A stretch of DNA of 64,000 nucleotides from Cryobacterium melibiosiphilum (GTDB lineage Bacteria; Actinomycetota; Actinomycetes; Actinomycetales; Microbacteriaceae), in the NCBI RefSeq assembly GCF_003602235.1, contig NZ_QZVS01000076.1, positions 1 to 64,000 of the forward strand, given 5' to 3'. The notes under the pieces are model-generated. The model saw only the letters and a list, made by a program, of their open reading frames with translations, made no database searches and was not told the origin of the DNA. Below are positions 1 to 7,093 of the stretch, piece by piece; position 1 is the stretch's first letter; each line of letters starts with the position of its first letter. A program made the position numbers and the translations under genes.

Positions 1-260
1 GCATCGGCCAGCGCGGGCTCGACCAGCAGCGAATCGGTCAACACCGCAGCAGAGAGCCCGGGAACACACAGTGCCGGATCCAGAAGTGCCGGATCGAGCG
101 GGCCCGGATCGAGCAGGCCCGGATCCAACAAAGCCGGATTCCCAGCCTGCCCGTCAATCGTCAGTGTGTTCTCAATTAGCCACGACGTGTCGGGCGGACG
201 ATCGGGCGGCGGAACCGGACTATCCGGCTCCTCATCTGGCATTTCCCGTGAAATGGTCAT
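1..260 (-). CDS. Unknown protein, N-terminal part only (runs off left edge)
   Basis: An open minus-strand frame starts with ATG at 260-258 and stays open for 86 codons to the window edge. A weak AGAGG lies just before the ATG. The first 25 residues are acidic and proline-rich (MTISREMPDEEPDSP...), which suggests a disordered N terminus. Codons 46-66 encode a pentapeptide-like repeat LLDPG/PLDPA/LLDPA, made by a 15-base repeat carrying GGATCCGG. I do not recognise the family. The start and frame are reasonable but the product cannot be named from this fragment. It is read away from the neighbouring tRNA genes. Confidence 0.5.
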   Translation of the reverse strand, partial: MTISREMPDEEPDSPVPPPDRPPDTSWLIENTLTIDGQAGNPALLDPGLLDPGPLDPALLDPALCVPGLSAAVLTDSLLVEPALAD

Positions 261-395
261 GCCTCTATTTTCCCACACCCCACCCCAAAACTCGAGCATT
301 ATTCAGGAATTGTGGCAAGAAAATAAGAGCTGTGTACTAGCCGATCCCCTAACAGGCACAAAGGCGGGCCAGTTCACACAACCCACTGCGGGTAC

Positions 396-425
396 AAAAA
401 AACCCCCGAATTACCGGGGGTTTTG
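396..425 (-). terminator. Rho-independent terminator of the first tRNA-Val
   Basis: A stem ACCCCCG/CGGGGGT with a short AT-rich loop is followed, in the minus direction, by a run of T (the A run at 396-402). It lies directly downstream of the tRNA-Val at 429-500. Confidence 0.8.
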
Positions 426-428
426 CTG

Positions 429-500
429 TGGGCGATACTGGGATCGAACCAGCGACCTCTTCCGTGTCAGGGAAGCGCGCTACCGCTGCGCCAATCGCCC
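429..500 (-). tRNA. tRNA-Val (anticodon GAC), copy 1
   Basis: A 72-base minus-strand cloverleaf with a seven-pair acceptor stem (GGGCGAT with ATCGCCC), a standard D arm and anticodon loop CTGACAC giving GAC, and TTCGATC in the T loop. The outermost T-stem pair is G·U here; the second copy at 812-883 has A-U, which is the only difference I found between them. A terminator follows at once. CCA is not encoded. Confidence 0.95.
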
Positions 501-556
501 AATTGGACTTTAATACAATGTCATCAAACCAGCCGGAGGCTGATTCTCAACATTCG

Positions 557-628
557 AGCGGATGACGAGATTCGAACTCGCGACCCTCACCTTGGCAAGG
601 TGATGCGCTACCACTGCGCCACATCCGC
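557..628 (-). tRNA. tRNA-Gly (anticodon GCC), copy 1
   Basis: A 72-base minus-strand tRNA with acceptor arm GCGGATG/CATCCGC and anticodon loop TTGCCAA. It is identical to the copy at 1082-1153. It lies upstream of tRNA-Val copy 1 and probably shares its transcript. Confidence 0.95.
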
Positions 629-754
629 ATGTTTTGTTCGCATCGCTGCGCACTTAGAAGACTCTAGCTGATTTTTTCGACCTTCGTGAACACACGACGC
701 ATCCATGCCCTCTTCACGACCGTCACACCCACTAAAAATCAGCTCATCAGGGGT

Positions 755-792
755 TAAAACAAAAATGACCCCCGAACAATCGGGGGTCATTC
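755..792 (-). terminator. Rho-independent terminator of the second tRNA-Val
   Basis: A perfect ten-pair stem ATGACCCCCG/CGGGGGTCAT with a six-base loop (766-791) is followed on the minus strand by a T-rich tract (755-765). It ends the Gly-Cys-Val transcript. Confidence 0.85.
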
Positions 793-811
793 TGGTTGGG
801 CATACTGCTGG

Positions 812-883
812 TGGGCGATACTGGGATCGAACCAGTGACCTCTTCCGTGTCAGGGAAGCGCGCTACCGCTGCGCCAATCGCCC
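812..883 (-). tRNA. tRNA-Val (anticodon GAC), copy 2
   Basis: A 72-base minus-strand tRNA matching copy 1 except for an A-U pair at the base of the T stem. The anticodon loop CTGACAC gives GAC. It is followed by its own terminator and is the last gene of the Gly-Cys-Val group. Confidence 0.95.
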
Positions 884-936
884 AGGTCTCATCGTGCGCA
901 CGACGCGACTCACTGAGTCGCTACGCCTTCAACGAA

Positions 937-1010
937 TGGAGGTGGATACGGGATTCGAACCCGTGTATACGGCTTTGCAGGCCGCTGCCTCGCCTCTCGG
1001 CCAATCCACC
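937..1010 (-). tRNA. tRNA-Cys (anticodon GCA)
   Basis: A minus-strand tRNA with acceptor arm GGTGGAT/ATCCACC and anticodon loop CTGCAAA. The discriminator is T (position 940), and the 3' CCA is encoded at 939-937, unlike in its neighbours. It lies between the second Gly and the second Val gene. Confidence 0.95.
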
Positions 1011-1081
1011 GCGTGGGTCACTCACAATCGAGTGCTCAAAATGAGAGGAACCGGCCTCTCGGCCGATTCCCATTTCATTCG

Positions 1082-1153
1082 AGCGGATGACGAGATTCGA
1101 ACTCGCGACCCTCACCTTGGCAAGGTGATGCGCTACCACTGCGCCACATCCGC
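1082..1153 (-). tRNA. tRNA-Gly (anticodon GCC), copy 2
   Basis: Identical in sequence to the Gly gene at 557-628, with anticodon loop TTGCCAA. It is the promoter-proximal gene of the Gly-Cys-Val transcript, so the block looks like a duplicated Gly...Val unit of which one copy carries Cys. Confidence 0.95.
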
Positions 1154-1330
1154 ACTGCCCGCATCTCTGCGTGCTTTGAAGACTCTAGCCGATGCAACCC
1201 CGAATAAACAAAACCGCCCCACGGCGGCGTGTTGCCCGCACTCGATGCACGAGATACCGGAGGTCTGGGCTAGTATCAGTAACCGCGGTTGAATTCGTTT
1301 GGAAGTCATCTGCGGCCATAATTGAAGATT

Positions 1331-1403
1331 GGGCGATTGGCGCAGCTGGTAGCGCGCTTCCTTCACACGGAAGAGGTCGTGGGTTCAAGTCCCGCATCGC
1401 CCA
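1331..1403 (+). tRNA. tRNA-Val (anticodon CAC)
   Basis: A 73-base plus-strand tRNA with acceptor GGGCGAT/ATCGCCC and anticodon loop TTCACAC giving CAC. It is divergent from the minus-strand tRNA group and has its own terminator. Its body is close to the GAC isoacceptors, so it reads another Val codon from a related gene. Confidence 0.95.
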
Positions 1404-1418
1404 CATACCCCACATGAA

Positions 1419-1447
1419 GAAACCCCCGGTTCGCCGGGGGTTTTTTT
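1419..1447 (+). terminator. Rho-independent terminator of tRNA-Val(CAC)
   Basis: The stem ACCCCCGG/CCGGGGGT with loop TTCG is followed by seven T residues. It separates the tRNA from the TetR gene. Confidence 0.9.
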
Positions 1448-1473
1448 ATGCCCGCTCGCCTCACCGAAGTGTC

Positions 1474-1503
1474 AGTCTTGCGCAAGACTAAACAAGCGTT
1501 TAG
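1474..1503 (+). promoter_or_regulatory. Two adjoining palindromes, likely TetR operator
   Basis: AGTCTTGCGCAAGACT (1474-1489) is a perfect 16-base palindrome. It overlaps a second dyad, CTAAAC-N4-GTTTAG (1488-1503), which ends one base before the preferred ATG of the TetR gene. Their position and symmetry fit auto-repression of the regulator-exporter operon by its own TetR protein. That link is inference; the symmetry is seen directly. Confidence 0.65.
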
Positions 1504-1504
1504 C

Positions 1505-2206
1505 ATGTTGAACGTGCGTACAGCAAAGGACATTCCCCCGGCCGATCTCACCGCCCAGGCCCGCATCCGCGACGCCGCCATCGGTCACTTCGCCGCCGAC
1601 GGCTTCGACAAGGCCAACCTGCGCGCGATTGCCGCCACCGCCGAGGTCAGCGCCGCGCTGGTGCTGCACCACTTCGGCAGCAAAGCCGGACTGCGCACCG
1701 CCTGCGACGACTTCGTACTCGGCGACCTCATGCGCACCGCCCACGACGAGACCAGCCCCGAAGGGCTGCAGGACGTGATTCGCCGCTACACGAGCAATGC
1801 CGCCGACTACCAGTCACACCTCGACTACATCGGCCGGGCGATCAAGGACGGCTCCCCCACCGCCCGGCGCTTCGTGGACACCATCATCGATGAGTCCGAA
1901 GCGATCGTCCTGGCGGGCATCGCCGACGGCAGCATGCGCCCCTCCTCCGACCCCCGCGCACTCGCCGTCTTCATCGCCATGTCGAGCCTGGCCATGATGA
2001 CGCTCGCGCCCGTCGTTGCGCGATCGCTCGGCTTCGAAATGATGGGACCGGCCGTGCTGCAGCGGATGGCGCTCCCCTCCCTCGAGCTGTACACCCACGG
2101 TCTGTACACCGACGACACCTTTCTGGTGACGACGCAGCAGGCGCTGGCCGCCGTGCACGCCACAGACCCGCAGCAGGATGCACACCGAGAGGAACACGTC
2201 TCATGA
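1505..2206 (+). CDS. TetR/AcrR-family transcriptional regulator
   Basis: This 233-residue protein has an N-terminal helix-turn-helix of the TetR type at about residues 18-60 (RIRDAAIGHFAADGF, then SAALVLHHFGSKAGL) and a helical ligand domain behind it. An in-frame ATG lies at 1448, but that start would put both palindromes inside the gene, so 1505 is preferred; there is no clear ribosome site for either. The stop overlaps the ATG of the ABC ATPase (ATGA at 2203-2206), so the three genes form one coupled operon. By family, it most likely represses this operon until an unknown compound binds. Confidence 0.85.
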   Translation: MLNVRTAKDIPPADLTAQARIRDAAIGHFAADGFDKANLRAIAATAEVSAALVLHHFGSKAGLRTACDDFVLGDLMRTAHDETSPEGLQDVIRRYTSNAADYQSHLDYIGRAIKDGSPTARRFVDTIIDESEAIVLAGIADGSMRPSSDPRALAVFIAMSSLAMMTLAPVVARSLGFEMMGPAVLQRMALPSLELYTHGLYTDDTFLVTTQQALAAVHATDPQQDAHREEHVS

Positions 2207-3207
2207 GCCACGTGAAGACCGCAGAGACAGCGCCGAGGCGAGGGGCGGCATCCGTCGTCGACCGCGACGCCGCGATCGATGCCGTCGACCTCGTCAAGAA
2301 GTTCGGCAGCAACCTCGCCCTGGCCGGGGTGAGCTTCTCGGTGCCCCGCGGCAGTGTTTTCGGCGTGATCGGGCCGAACGGCGCCGGCAAGACCACCACG
2401 ATGCGGGCGCTGCTGGACATCATCCGGGTGACCTCGGGCCGGGCGACCGTGCTCGGCACCGATTCCCGCAACGCCGGCCCGGAACTACGACGACGCATCG
2501 GCTACCTTCCCGGCGAACTAATCCTGGAGGGTCGCACCAGCGGGCGGCGCCTGCTGCAGCACTACGTCGACATCTCCGGCCCGGTGCCGCGCGGAATGAT
2601 CGAACAGTTGGCCGGGCGTTTCGGGCTCGACCTCGATCGGCCCGTACGCAAGTTGTCGAAGGGCAACAAGCAGAAGCTCGGCATCGTTCAGGCCTTCATG
2701 CACCAACCCGAACTGCTCGTGCTCGACGAGCCGACGAGCGGGCTCGATCCGCTCATGCAGCAGGAGTTTCTCGCGCTCGTGAGCGAAGCACGCGAGGCTG
2801 GCCAGACGGTCTTCCTCTCCTCGCACGTGATCAGCGAGATCCAGCAGGCAGCCGACGAGGTCGCGATCCTGCGCGCCGGCAAGATCGTGACCATCGCCAG
2901 CGTCGAGGAATTGCGGCAGACCGCCATCCGTCACCTGAGAATGATGGTGACCGGCGTCAGCCCGGCCGAGATACAGGGCCTGCTGGCCGGACTCAACGGC
3001 GTCGGCAACCTCGAATGCACCCTCGCCCCGACCGGGGCCACCGAGGCCACGGCCACCCTCGGCGGCGAGATTGCCCCGTTCATCCAGGCGATCTCAACCC
3101 TGCAGCTCACCGATCTCGTGCTCGAGGAACCCGACCTGGAAGAGTCCGTGCTGCGGTTGTACACCGCGCCGGCCGGATCCTCCGCTGCGATGGGAGATCG
3201 CTCATGA
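2203..3207 (+). CDS. ABC exporter, ATP-binding subunit
   Basis: 334 residues. Walker A is GPNGAGKT at 57-64, the signature LSKGNKQ starts at 151, and Walker B plus D-loop is LLVLDEPTSGLD from 171. This is the CcmA/DrrA-like class that pairs with ABC-2 permeases. About 130 C-terminal residues follow the nucleotide-binding domain. It overlaps the regulator upstream and the permease downstream by four bases each, which implies coupled translation. It should energise export of a drug, lipid or peptide; the substrate cannot be told from sequence. Confidence 0.92.
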   Translation: MSHVKTAETAPRRGAASVVDRDAAIDAVDLVKKFGSNLALAGVSFSVPRGSVFGVIGPNGAGKTTTMRALLDIIRVTSGRATVLGTDSRNAGPELRRRIGYLPGELILEGRTSGRRLLQHYVDISGPVPRGMIEQLAGRFGLDLDRPVRKLSKGNKQKLGIVQAFMHQPELLVLDEPTSGLDPLMQQEFLALVSEAREAGQTVFLSSHVISEIQQAADEVAILRAGKIVTIASVEELRQTAIRHLRMMVTGVSPAEIQGLLAGLNGVGNLECTLAPTGATEATATLGGEIAPFIQAISTLQLTDLVLEEPDLEESVLRLYTAPAGSSAAMGDRS

Positions 3208-4055
3208 CCACCATCGTGCCGACGGCACCCGTTCACGCAATCACGCCGACCGTACGCCGGGCGCCATTCCCCATCTTCGGCAAGGTCTTCACCGACAGCT
3301 GGCGCTCCCTCATCGGGTGGGGAGCGGGCCTGGCCGCGGCATCCGCCCTCTATCTGCCGCTGTTTCCGAGCATGAGCGGCGACGCGTCCATGCAGGAGCT
3401 CATCAACAGCCTGCCGCCGGAGCTGACCCGCACGATCAACTATGACCAGATCGGCACCGGATCCGGCTACGCGCAGGCGACGCTGTTCGGCCTGATGGGC
3501 TTTCTGCTGCTGAGCATCGCGGCGATCAGCTGGGGTGCCGCGGCGCTCGGCGGCGACGAGGAGAGCGGCCAGCTGGAACTCACCCTCGCCCACGGCGTGA
3601 CCCGGATCGAGGTCGCCGTTCAGCGTTACCTCGCGATGGCCGTGAAGATCCTCATCCTCGCCGGCATACTTTTTCTGGCCGTGTGGGTGCTCGACGAGCC
3701 GTCCGAACTGAACATTGCAGTTGAAAACCTCCTGGGCACAAGCGCTCTCTTCGCCGGGCTGATCCTCTTCACCGGCAGCGTCGCGATCCTGTGCGGCGCC
3801 CTCACCGGGCGACGCGTCTGGGGCATCGCCGGCGGTGCCGCGGTCGCCGTGATCGGCTACGTTTTCAACGCGATCGGCAACCAGAGCCCCGACCTCGAGT
3901 GGCTGCACAACCTGTCGCCCTACAGCTGGGCGTTCAGCGCCAACCCGATGACGAACGGCGCCGACTGGGGCACCGTGGCCGCGTTCTTCGGACTGTCCCT
4001 GCTGCTCGGCGCGGTCACCGCGTTCGTGCTGCGCCAGCGCGACATCGGGGTGTGA
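3204..4055 (+). CDS. ABC-2 type permease subunit
   Basis: 283 residues with about six hydrophobic segments. The first is near residues 30-50, then one centred on GLMGFLLLSIAAISW, and the last just before the C-terminal arginine pair. The ATG overlaps the ATPase stop (ATGA at 3204-3207). The hydrophilic loop after the first segment (about 52-90) is typical of ABC-2 exporters. It forms the membrane channel for the ATPase encoded upstream. It ends the TetR-ATPase-permease operon; I see no strong terminator behind it. Confidence 0.85.
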   Translation: MTTIVPTAPVHAITPTVRRAPFPIFGKVFTDSWRSLIGWGAGLAAASALYLPLFPSMSGDASMQELINSLPPELTRTINYDQIGTGSGYAQATLFGLMGFLLLSIAAISWGAAALGGDEESGQLELTLAHGVTRIEVAVQRYLAMAVKILILAGILFLAVWVLDEPSELNIAVENLLGTSALFAGLILFTGSVAILCGALTGRRVWGIAGGAAVAVIGYVFNAIGNQSPDLEWLHNLSPYSWAFSANPMTNGADWGTVAAFFGLSLLLGAVTAFVLRQRDIGV

Positions 4056-4117
4056 CCGGCGGCGAATTGAGTGGACGGCATCCGCTCATCGCCGGTCACG
4101 TCTCACAGGAGGTTCCC

Positions 4118-4240
4118 ATGGCCAATCCCGTCGTACACTTTGAGATCATCGGCCCCGACCCCGAGAAGCTGCGGCGGTACTACGCCGAGCTGTTCGACTG
4201 GGCCGCCCCGGCCGGAGCCCCCGTCGCCCCGGCTCGCTGG
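4118..4240 (+). pseudogene. Truncated VOC/glyoxalase-family gene
   Basis: A perfect AGGAGG (4107-4112) precedes ATG 4118. The first 26 or so codons (MANPVVHFEIIGPDPEKL..., then a tyrosine-rich helix ending LFDW) match the N terminus of VOC-superfamily proteins, usually about 120 residues long. After about residue 35 the frame turns to arginine- and serine-rich sequence with no family character and runs on antisense through the next gene. Most of the fold, including the later metal-ligand strands, is missing. I read this as a gene cut off by a deletion that joined it to the 3' end of the minus-strand gene ending at 4282. The right boundary is approximate. Confidence 0.65.
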
Positions 4241-4281
4241 CGGCGCAGGTTGGATTCGGCGCGCCGAAGCGGGCCAGCAGG

Positions 4282-6057
4282 TCAGTCTGCGAGCGGAATG
4301 ACCTCGATGCGAGTGCTCGGGCCGCAAATGACCAGCACCCGGTTGCCGGTCACGCCGGAGAGGGCCTGGGCCAGGTCAGCGGCGCTGACCGACATGGTCA
4401 TGCCGTCTGACGGGGCAGCAGATGCCTCCCCCGGCCCCGCAACGCGCCACACCGTCACCTGTGCGCCGGTCGCCTCGCGAGCGGCGTCGACCAGTTCGGC
4501 CGGGTCGGTGCCGGGCATGCCTGGTGAAGGACCGACAACGAGCGTGACCCGGGCGATTGTGCGGGGGCGGGCGGGGGCATCCGCCGCGATGGCGACACGG
4601 TCCGCGCGCCACACGCCGAAGTGGTACCCGGCAACGAGCGTCGTCGCCACGAGCACCCCCAGCGGAGCACGCACCCGTTCCACCAGGCTGCCGACGATGG
4701 CGGGCCCGAGGACAAACTCGAACACCTGAAAGCCGATGATGAGCAGGGCAACGATGGCGACGACAGCGCTCAGGCCGAACACCGTGATGAGGAAGACCCG
4801 TCGCCCGGGGAAGGCACGCTCACGCGGTTCGGTCCGTTGCAGGGGCCTCCAGCTGAACCACCACACCGGGCCGCCGATGACGAGGGAGCTGATGCCGCCG
4901 AGCAGCAGCGGACGCAGGTCGCCGCCGGCCAACGGGTCCCCGAAAACGGCCAAAATCGAGTTCACGAGGATCCCGATACCGGATGCGGATGCGGCGAGGC
5001 CGGCGGCGCTGGTGACAAGGCGGCCGGCCTGGCGGGTCGCACGGGAACGGCTTTCGGCGATGCCGCGGTGGTACAGCCAGACCAGCAGGCCGACCAGAGC
5101 CGCGGCGAGCGCCGCCGGAGCCGGGTCGAGCAGCTCTGCCACCGGTTCGACCCGATCGAAGGCCAGGCGCAGCAGCAGGTAGAGCAGCACCCCGAAGCCG
5201 CCGAGTGCCAGCAGGCTGGCCCCGAGGACTCCGACGAGAACGAGCACTACGGCCGCGAAGTTTGTGGCGACCAGGCGAGCTCCGAGACGTGACCAGTACC
5301 ACCACCAGATCAGCGTCGCCCCCACCAACCACACCAGAGCCTTGAGCACGGACGCCCACCACGGGCCACCCACCATGGTCTGCGCGGCGTCCTGCAGAGC
5401 AACCTCGAACAGGCTCGACAACAGGGACACCGCGTTGGCGGCCGCGACCACCAGCCCGTAGACGCCACCGATCACGAGGGCAACCGTGACCAGGCGACGC
5501 GGGCTCTTGACGGGGTGGCCGGGAATGCGCGTGTGCCAGACCCACACCGCGGCCCAGACCAGACCGGTGCCGAGCTCGCGCGGCCGCCACTGCCCATCCA
5601 CGAGGGCCGCCACGGTGGCGAGCAGCGCGGTGGATGCGGTGATGAGCGCGACCGTCGACATTCCCGCGACGTAGAGCCCCCACGTCAGCGCCGCCCGTTC
5701 GCCCGGGTCGGCCGCGCGCCGCCACACGAACCACCAGAGCAGTGCCGCCAGCGGGCCGCCGATCAGGGTGAACGCGAGAGAGGACGCGAGACCGGATGTC
5801 GCGTCCCCGGCGAGCGCGTCGACACCGCCGGGCAGATCGCCCGGGATCCCCTCGAAGAGACGACCGAGGAGCCCGCTGAGGCCGATCGCGGCGACGGTGA
5901 CGAGCACAAAGAGCAGGATGAAGACGATCAGCCGCCGAACCGTCTGCGCGGCTGCACCTGCGGCCGGCAGACCAAGGGCCGGTTCGGCCCACGATTCAGG
6001 CGGCACAGGCTGGGCGGCGGGAGGCAGGGCGGAAGGGTCACGGGCGTCGGCAGTCAT
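4282..6057 (-). CDS. Large multi-pass membrane protein (DUF5671-like)
   Basis: 591 residues from ATG 6057, which shares its A with the upstream stop codon (TGATG). The protein is built mostly of repeated groups of four to five hydrophobic helices separated by short charged loops (for example WRRAADPGERAALTWGLYV and WRPLQRTEPRERAF). This resembles tandem DUF5671 domains. The last 100 residues are soluble, with a cytosolic-looking alpha/beta segment. It is co-transcribed with the small anchored protein upstream. No enzymatic motif was seen and the function is unknown. The domain name is from memory of the pattern and less certain than the topology. Confidence 0.7.
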   Translation of the reverse strand: MTADARDPSALPPAAQPVPPESWAEPALGLPAAGAAAQTVRRLIVFILLFVLVTVAAIGLSGLLGRLFEGIPGDLPGGVDALAGDATSGLASSLAFTLIGGPLAALLWWFVWRRAADPGERAALTWGLYVAGMSTVALITASTALLATVAALVDGQWRPRELGTGLVWAAVWVWHTRIPGHPVKSPRRLVTVALVIGGVYGLVVAAANAVSLLSSLFEVALQDAAQTMVGGPWWASVLKALVWLVGATLIWWWYWSRLGARLVATNFAAVVLVLVGVLGASLLALGGFGVLLYLLLRLAFDRVEPVAELLDPAPAALAAALVGLLVWLYHRGIAESRSRATRQAGRLVTSAAGLAASASGIGILVNSILAVFGDPLAGGDLRPLLLGGISSLVIGGPVWWFSWRPLQRTEPRERAFPGRRVFLITVFGLSAVVAIVALLIIGFQVFEFVLGPAIVGSLVERVRAPLGVLVATTLVAGYHFGVWRADRVAIAADAPARPRTIARVTLVVGPSPGMPGTDPAELVDAAREATGAQVTVWRVAGPGEASAAPSDGMTMSVSAADLAQALSGVTGNRVLVICGPSTRIEVIPLAD

Positions 6058-6527
6058 CAGTTGCGCGCCCCGTTCGTGCAGATCGCAAGTTCCCACGGGC
6101 TGGACTCGATCAGCCATTCGCCATCAACGGTTACCAGGTCGAAGGTGCGCTCACTGGCGAACTCCGAGGCTCCGAAGGGCCCGTTGCCCTCATAGCTCGC
6201 CACGATCGACACCCGCACATCAGCGGAGGTGCTGCGCTCCGTAGTCGACACGAGGACCACGCGCAGGTTGTCGGTCTGCGCATCGGAGAATCGTTCACAG
6301 CCGTCCCGAACGTCGGGTGTGAGATATCCCATCGCTGCGGTCTCATCACCGGCGATGACCGCCGCGGAATACCGTTGCACCACCCCCTCGGGCGTGTCCG
6401 GGTCGAGGGCCTCGGGTTCCCCCCGGGAGAAGACCACCACGAGGGACACCACGACCAGCACGGCGATCACCCCCAGAACGATGAGAAGACTACGGTCAGG
6501 CCGGGGCGGGGTCATACTGCCCATCAT
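6057..6527 (-). CDS. Membrane-anchored protein with NTF2/DUF4878-like outer domain
   Basis: 156 residues with a short cytosolic N terminus, one transmembrane helix at about 14-33 (LLIVLGVIAVLVVVSLVVVF) and an exported domain. The exported part begins with TPEGVVQRYSAAVIAGDETAA and ends with an aromatic WLIESSPW strand, the pattern of lumazine-binding/NTF2-like accessory domains. ATG at residue 5 is an equal alternative start. Its stop overlaps the start of the 591-residue membrane protein, so the two are likely partners. Confidence 0.65.
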   Translation of the reverse strand: MMGSMTPPRPDRSLLIVLGVIAVLVVVSLVVVFSRGEPEALDPDTPEGVVQRYSAAVIAGDETAAMGYLTPDVRDGCERFSDAQTDNLRVVLVSTTERSTSADVRVSIVASYEGNGPFGASEFASERTFDLVTVDGEWLIESSPWELAICTNGARN

Positions 6528-6670
6528 GGTCGATGATCACGCACCGGGGCTATGCCGTATCCGGGAGGGGGTGCCGGCGCACGGGGGTTGCCTGCGCCGG
6601 GGCACGTGCATAGGCTCGCGACACGCTCGAGCGGCTGCCCGGGCAACGGATGCGGCGCAAGGAGACTCCG

Positions 6671-6967
6671 ATGACCCTGAAATTCGCCATACTGGCCCTG
6701 GTCGAAGCGAAACCCGGACAGGAGCAGGCAGTCTGGGACTTCTTGCAGGGGGGACGCGACATCGTGCTCGGCGAACCCGCGACGGTGACCTGGTACGCCT
6801 TTCGGGTCGATGAGAGCACCTTCGGCATTTTCGACACCTTCGAGACCGAGGAAGGCCGGCAGGCCCACCTGGCCGGCGCGATCCCTGCAGCCCTCGGTGA
6901 CTACGGCCCGACCCTGCTCGCGAAGGATCCCGACATCCGCTTGCTCGACATCATCGCGGCGAAGTAA
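6671..6967 (+). CDS. Antibiotic-biosynthesis-monooxygenase-type small protein
   Basis: 98 residues from ATG 6671, which has AAGGAG nine bases upstream; an ATG seven codons earlier lacks a ribosome site. The chain KFAILALVEAKPGQEQAVWDF...TWYAFRVDESTFGIFDTFE fits the dimeric ferredoxin-like ABM fold, with Trp and Phe in the expected strand positions. These proteins are cofactor-free oxygenases or quinol-protecting enzymes; the substrate is unknown. It stands alone in its transcript. Confidence 0.8.
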   Translation: MTLKFAILALVEAKPGQEQAVWDFLQGGRDIVLGEPATVTWYAFRVDESTFGIFDTFETEEGRQAHLAGAIPAALGDYGPTLLAKDPDIRLLDIIAAK

Positions 6968-6976
6968 TGGCTCACT

Positions 6977-7057
6977 CCGCGGCATGACTGATACCGCAGC
7001 ATGACGAACACCGCAGCATGACTAACACCGCAGCACGAATAACGCCGCAGTAACGCC
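6977..7057 (+). repeat. 17-base tandem repeat after the ABM gene
   Basis: Four full units and one partial unit of about 17 bases (core CCGCAGCATGACNAACA) start ten bases after the stop codon of the ABM gene and end about 37 bases before the metalloprotease start. The copies differ by a few substitutions. Confidence 0.85.
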
Positions 7058-7093
7058 AGCCGGGCCACTGTGGTGTCGTCGAAGGAGTCCTTG

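Noticed and set aside
429..1403. Integrated element at the tRNA cluster
   Set aside because: No integrase, no duplicated tRNA 3' end acting as an attachment site, and no mobile genes on either side within the window.
2178..3203. Plus-strand frame preceding and fused to the ABC permease
   Set aside because: The first half is an arginine-rich out-of-frame reading of the ATPase. The real permease starts at ATG 3204 with a four-base overlap.
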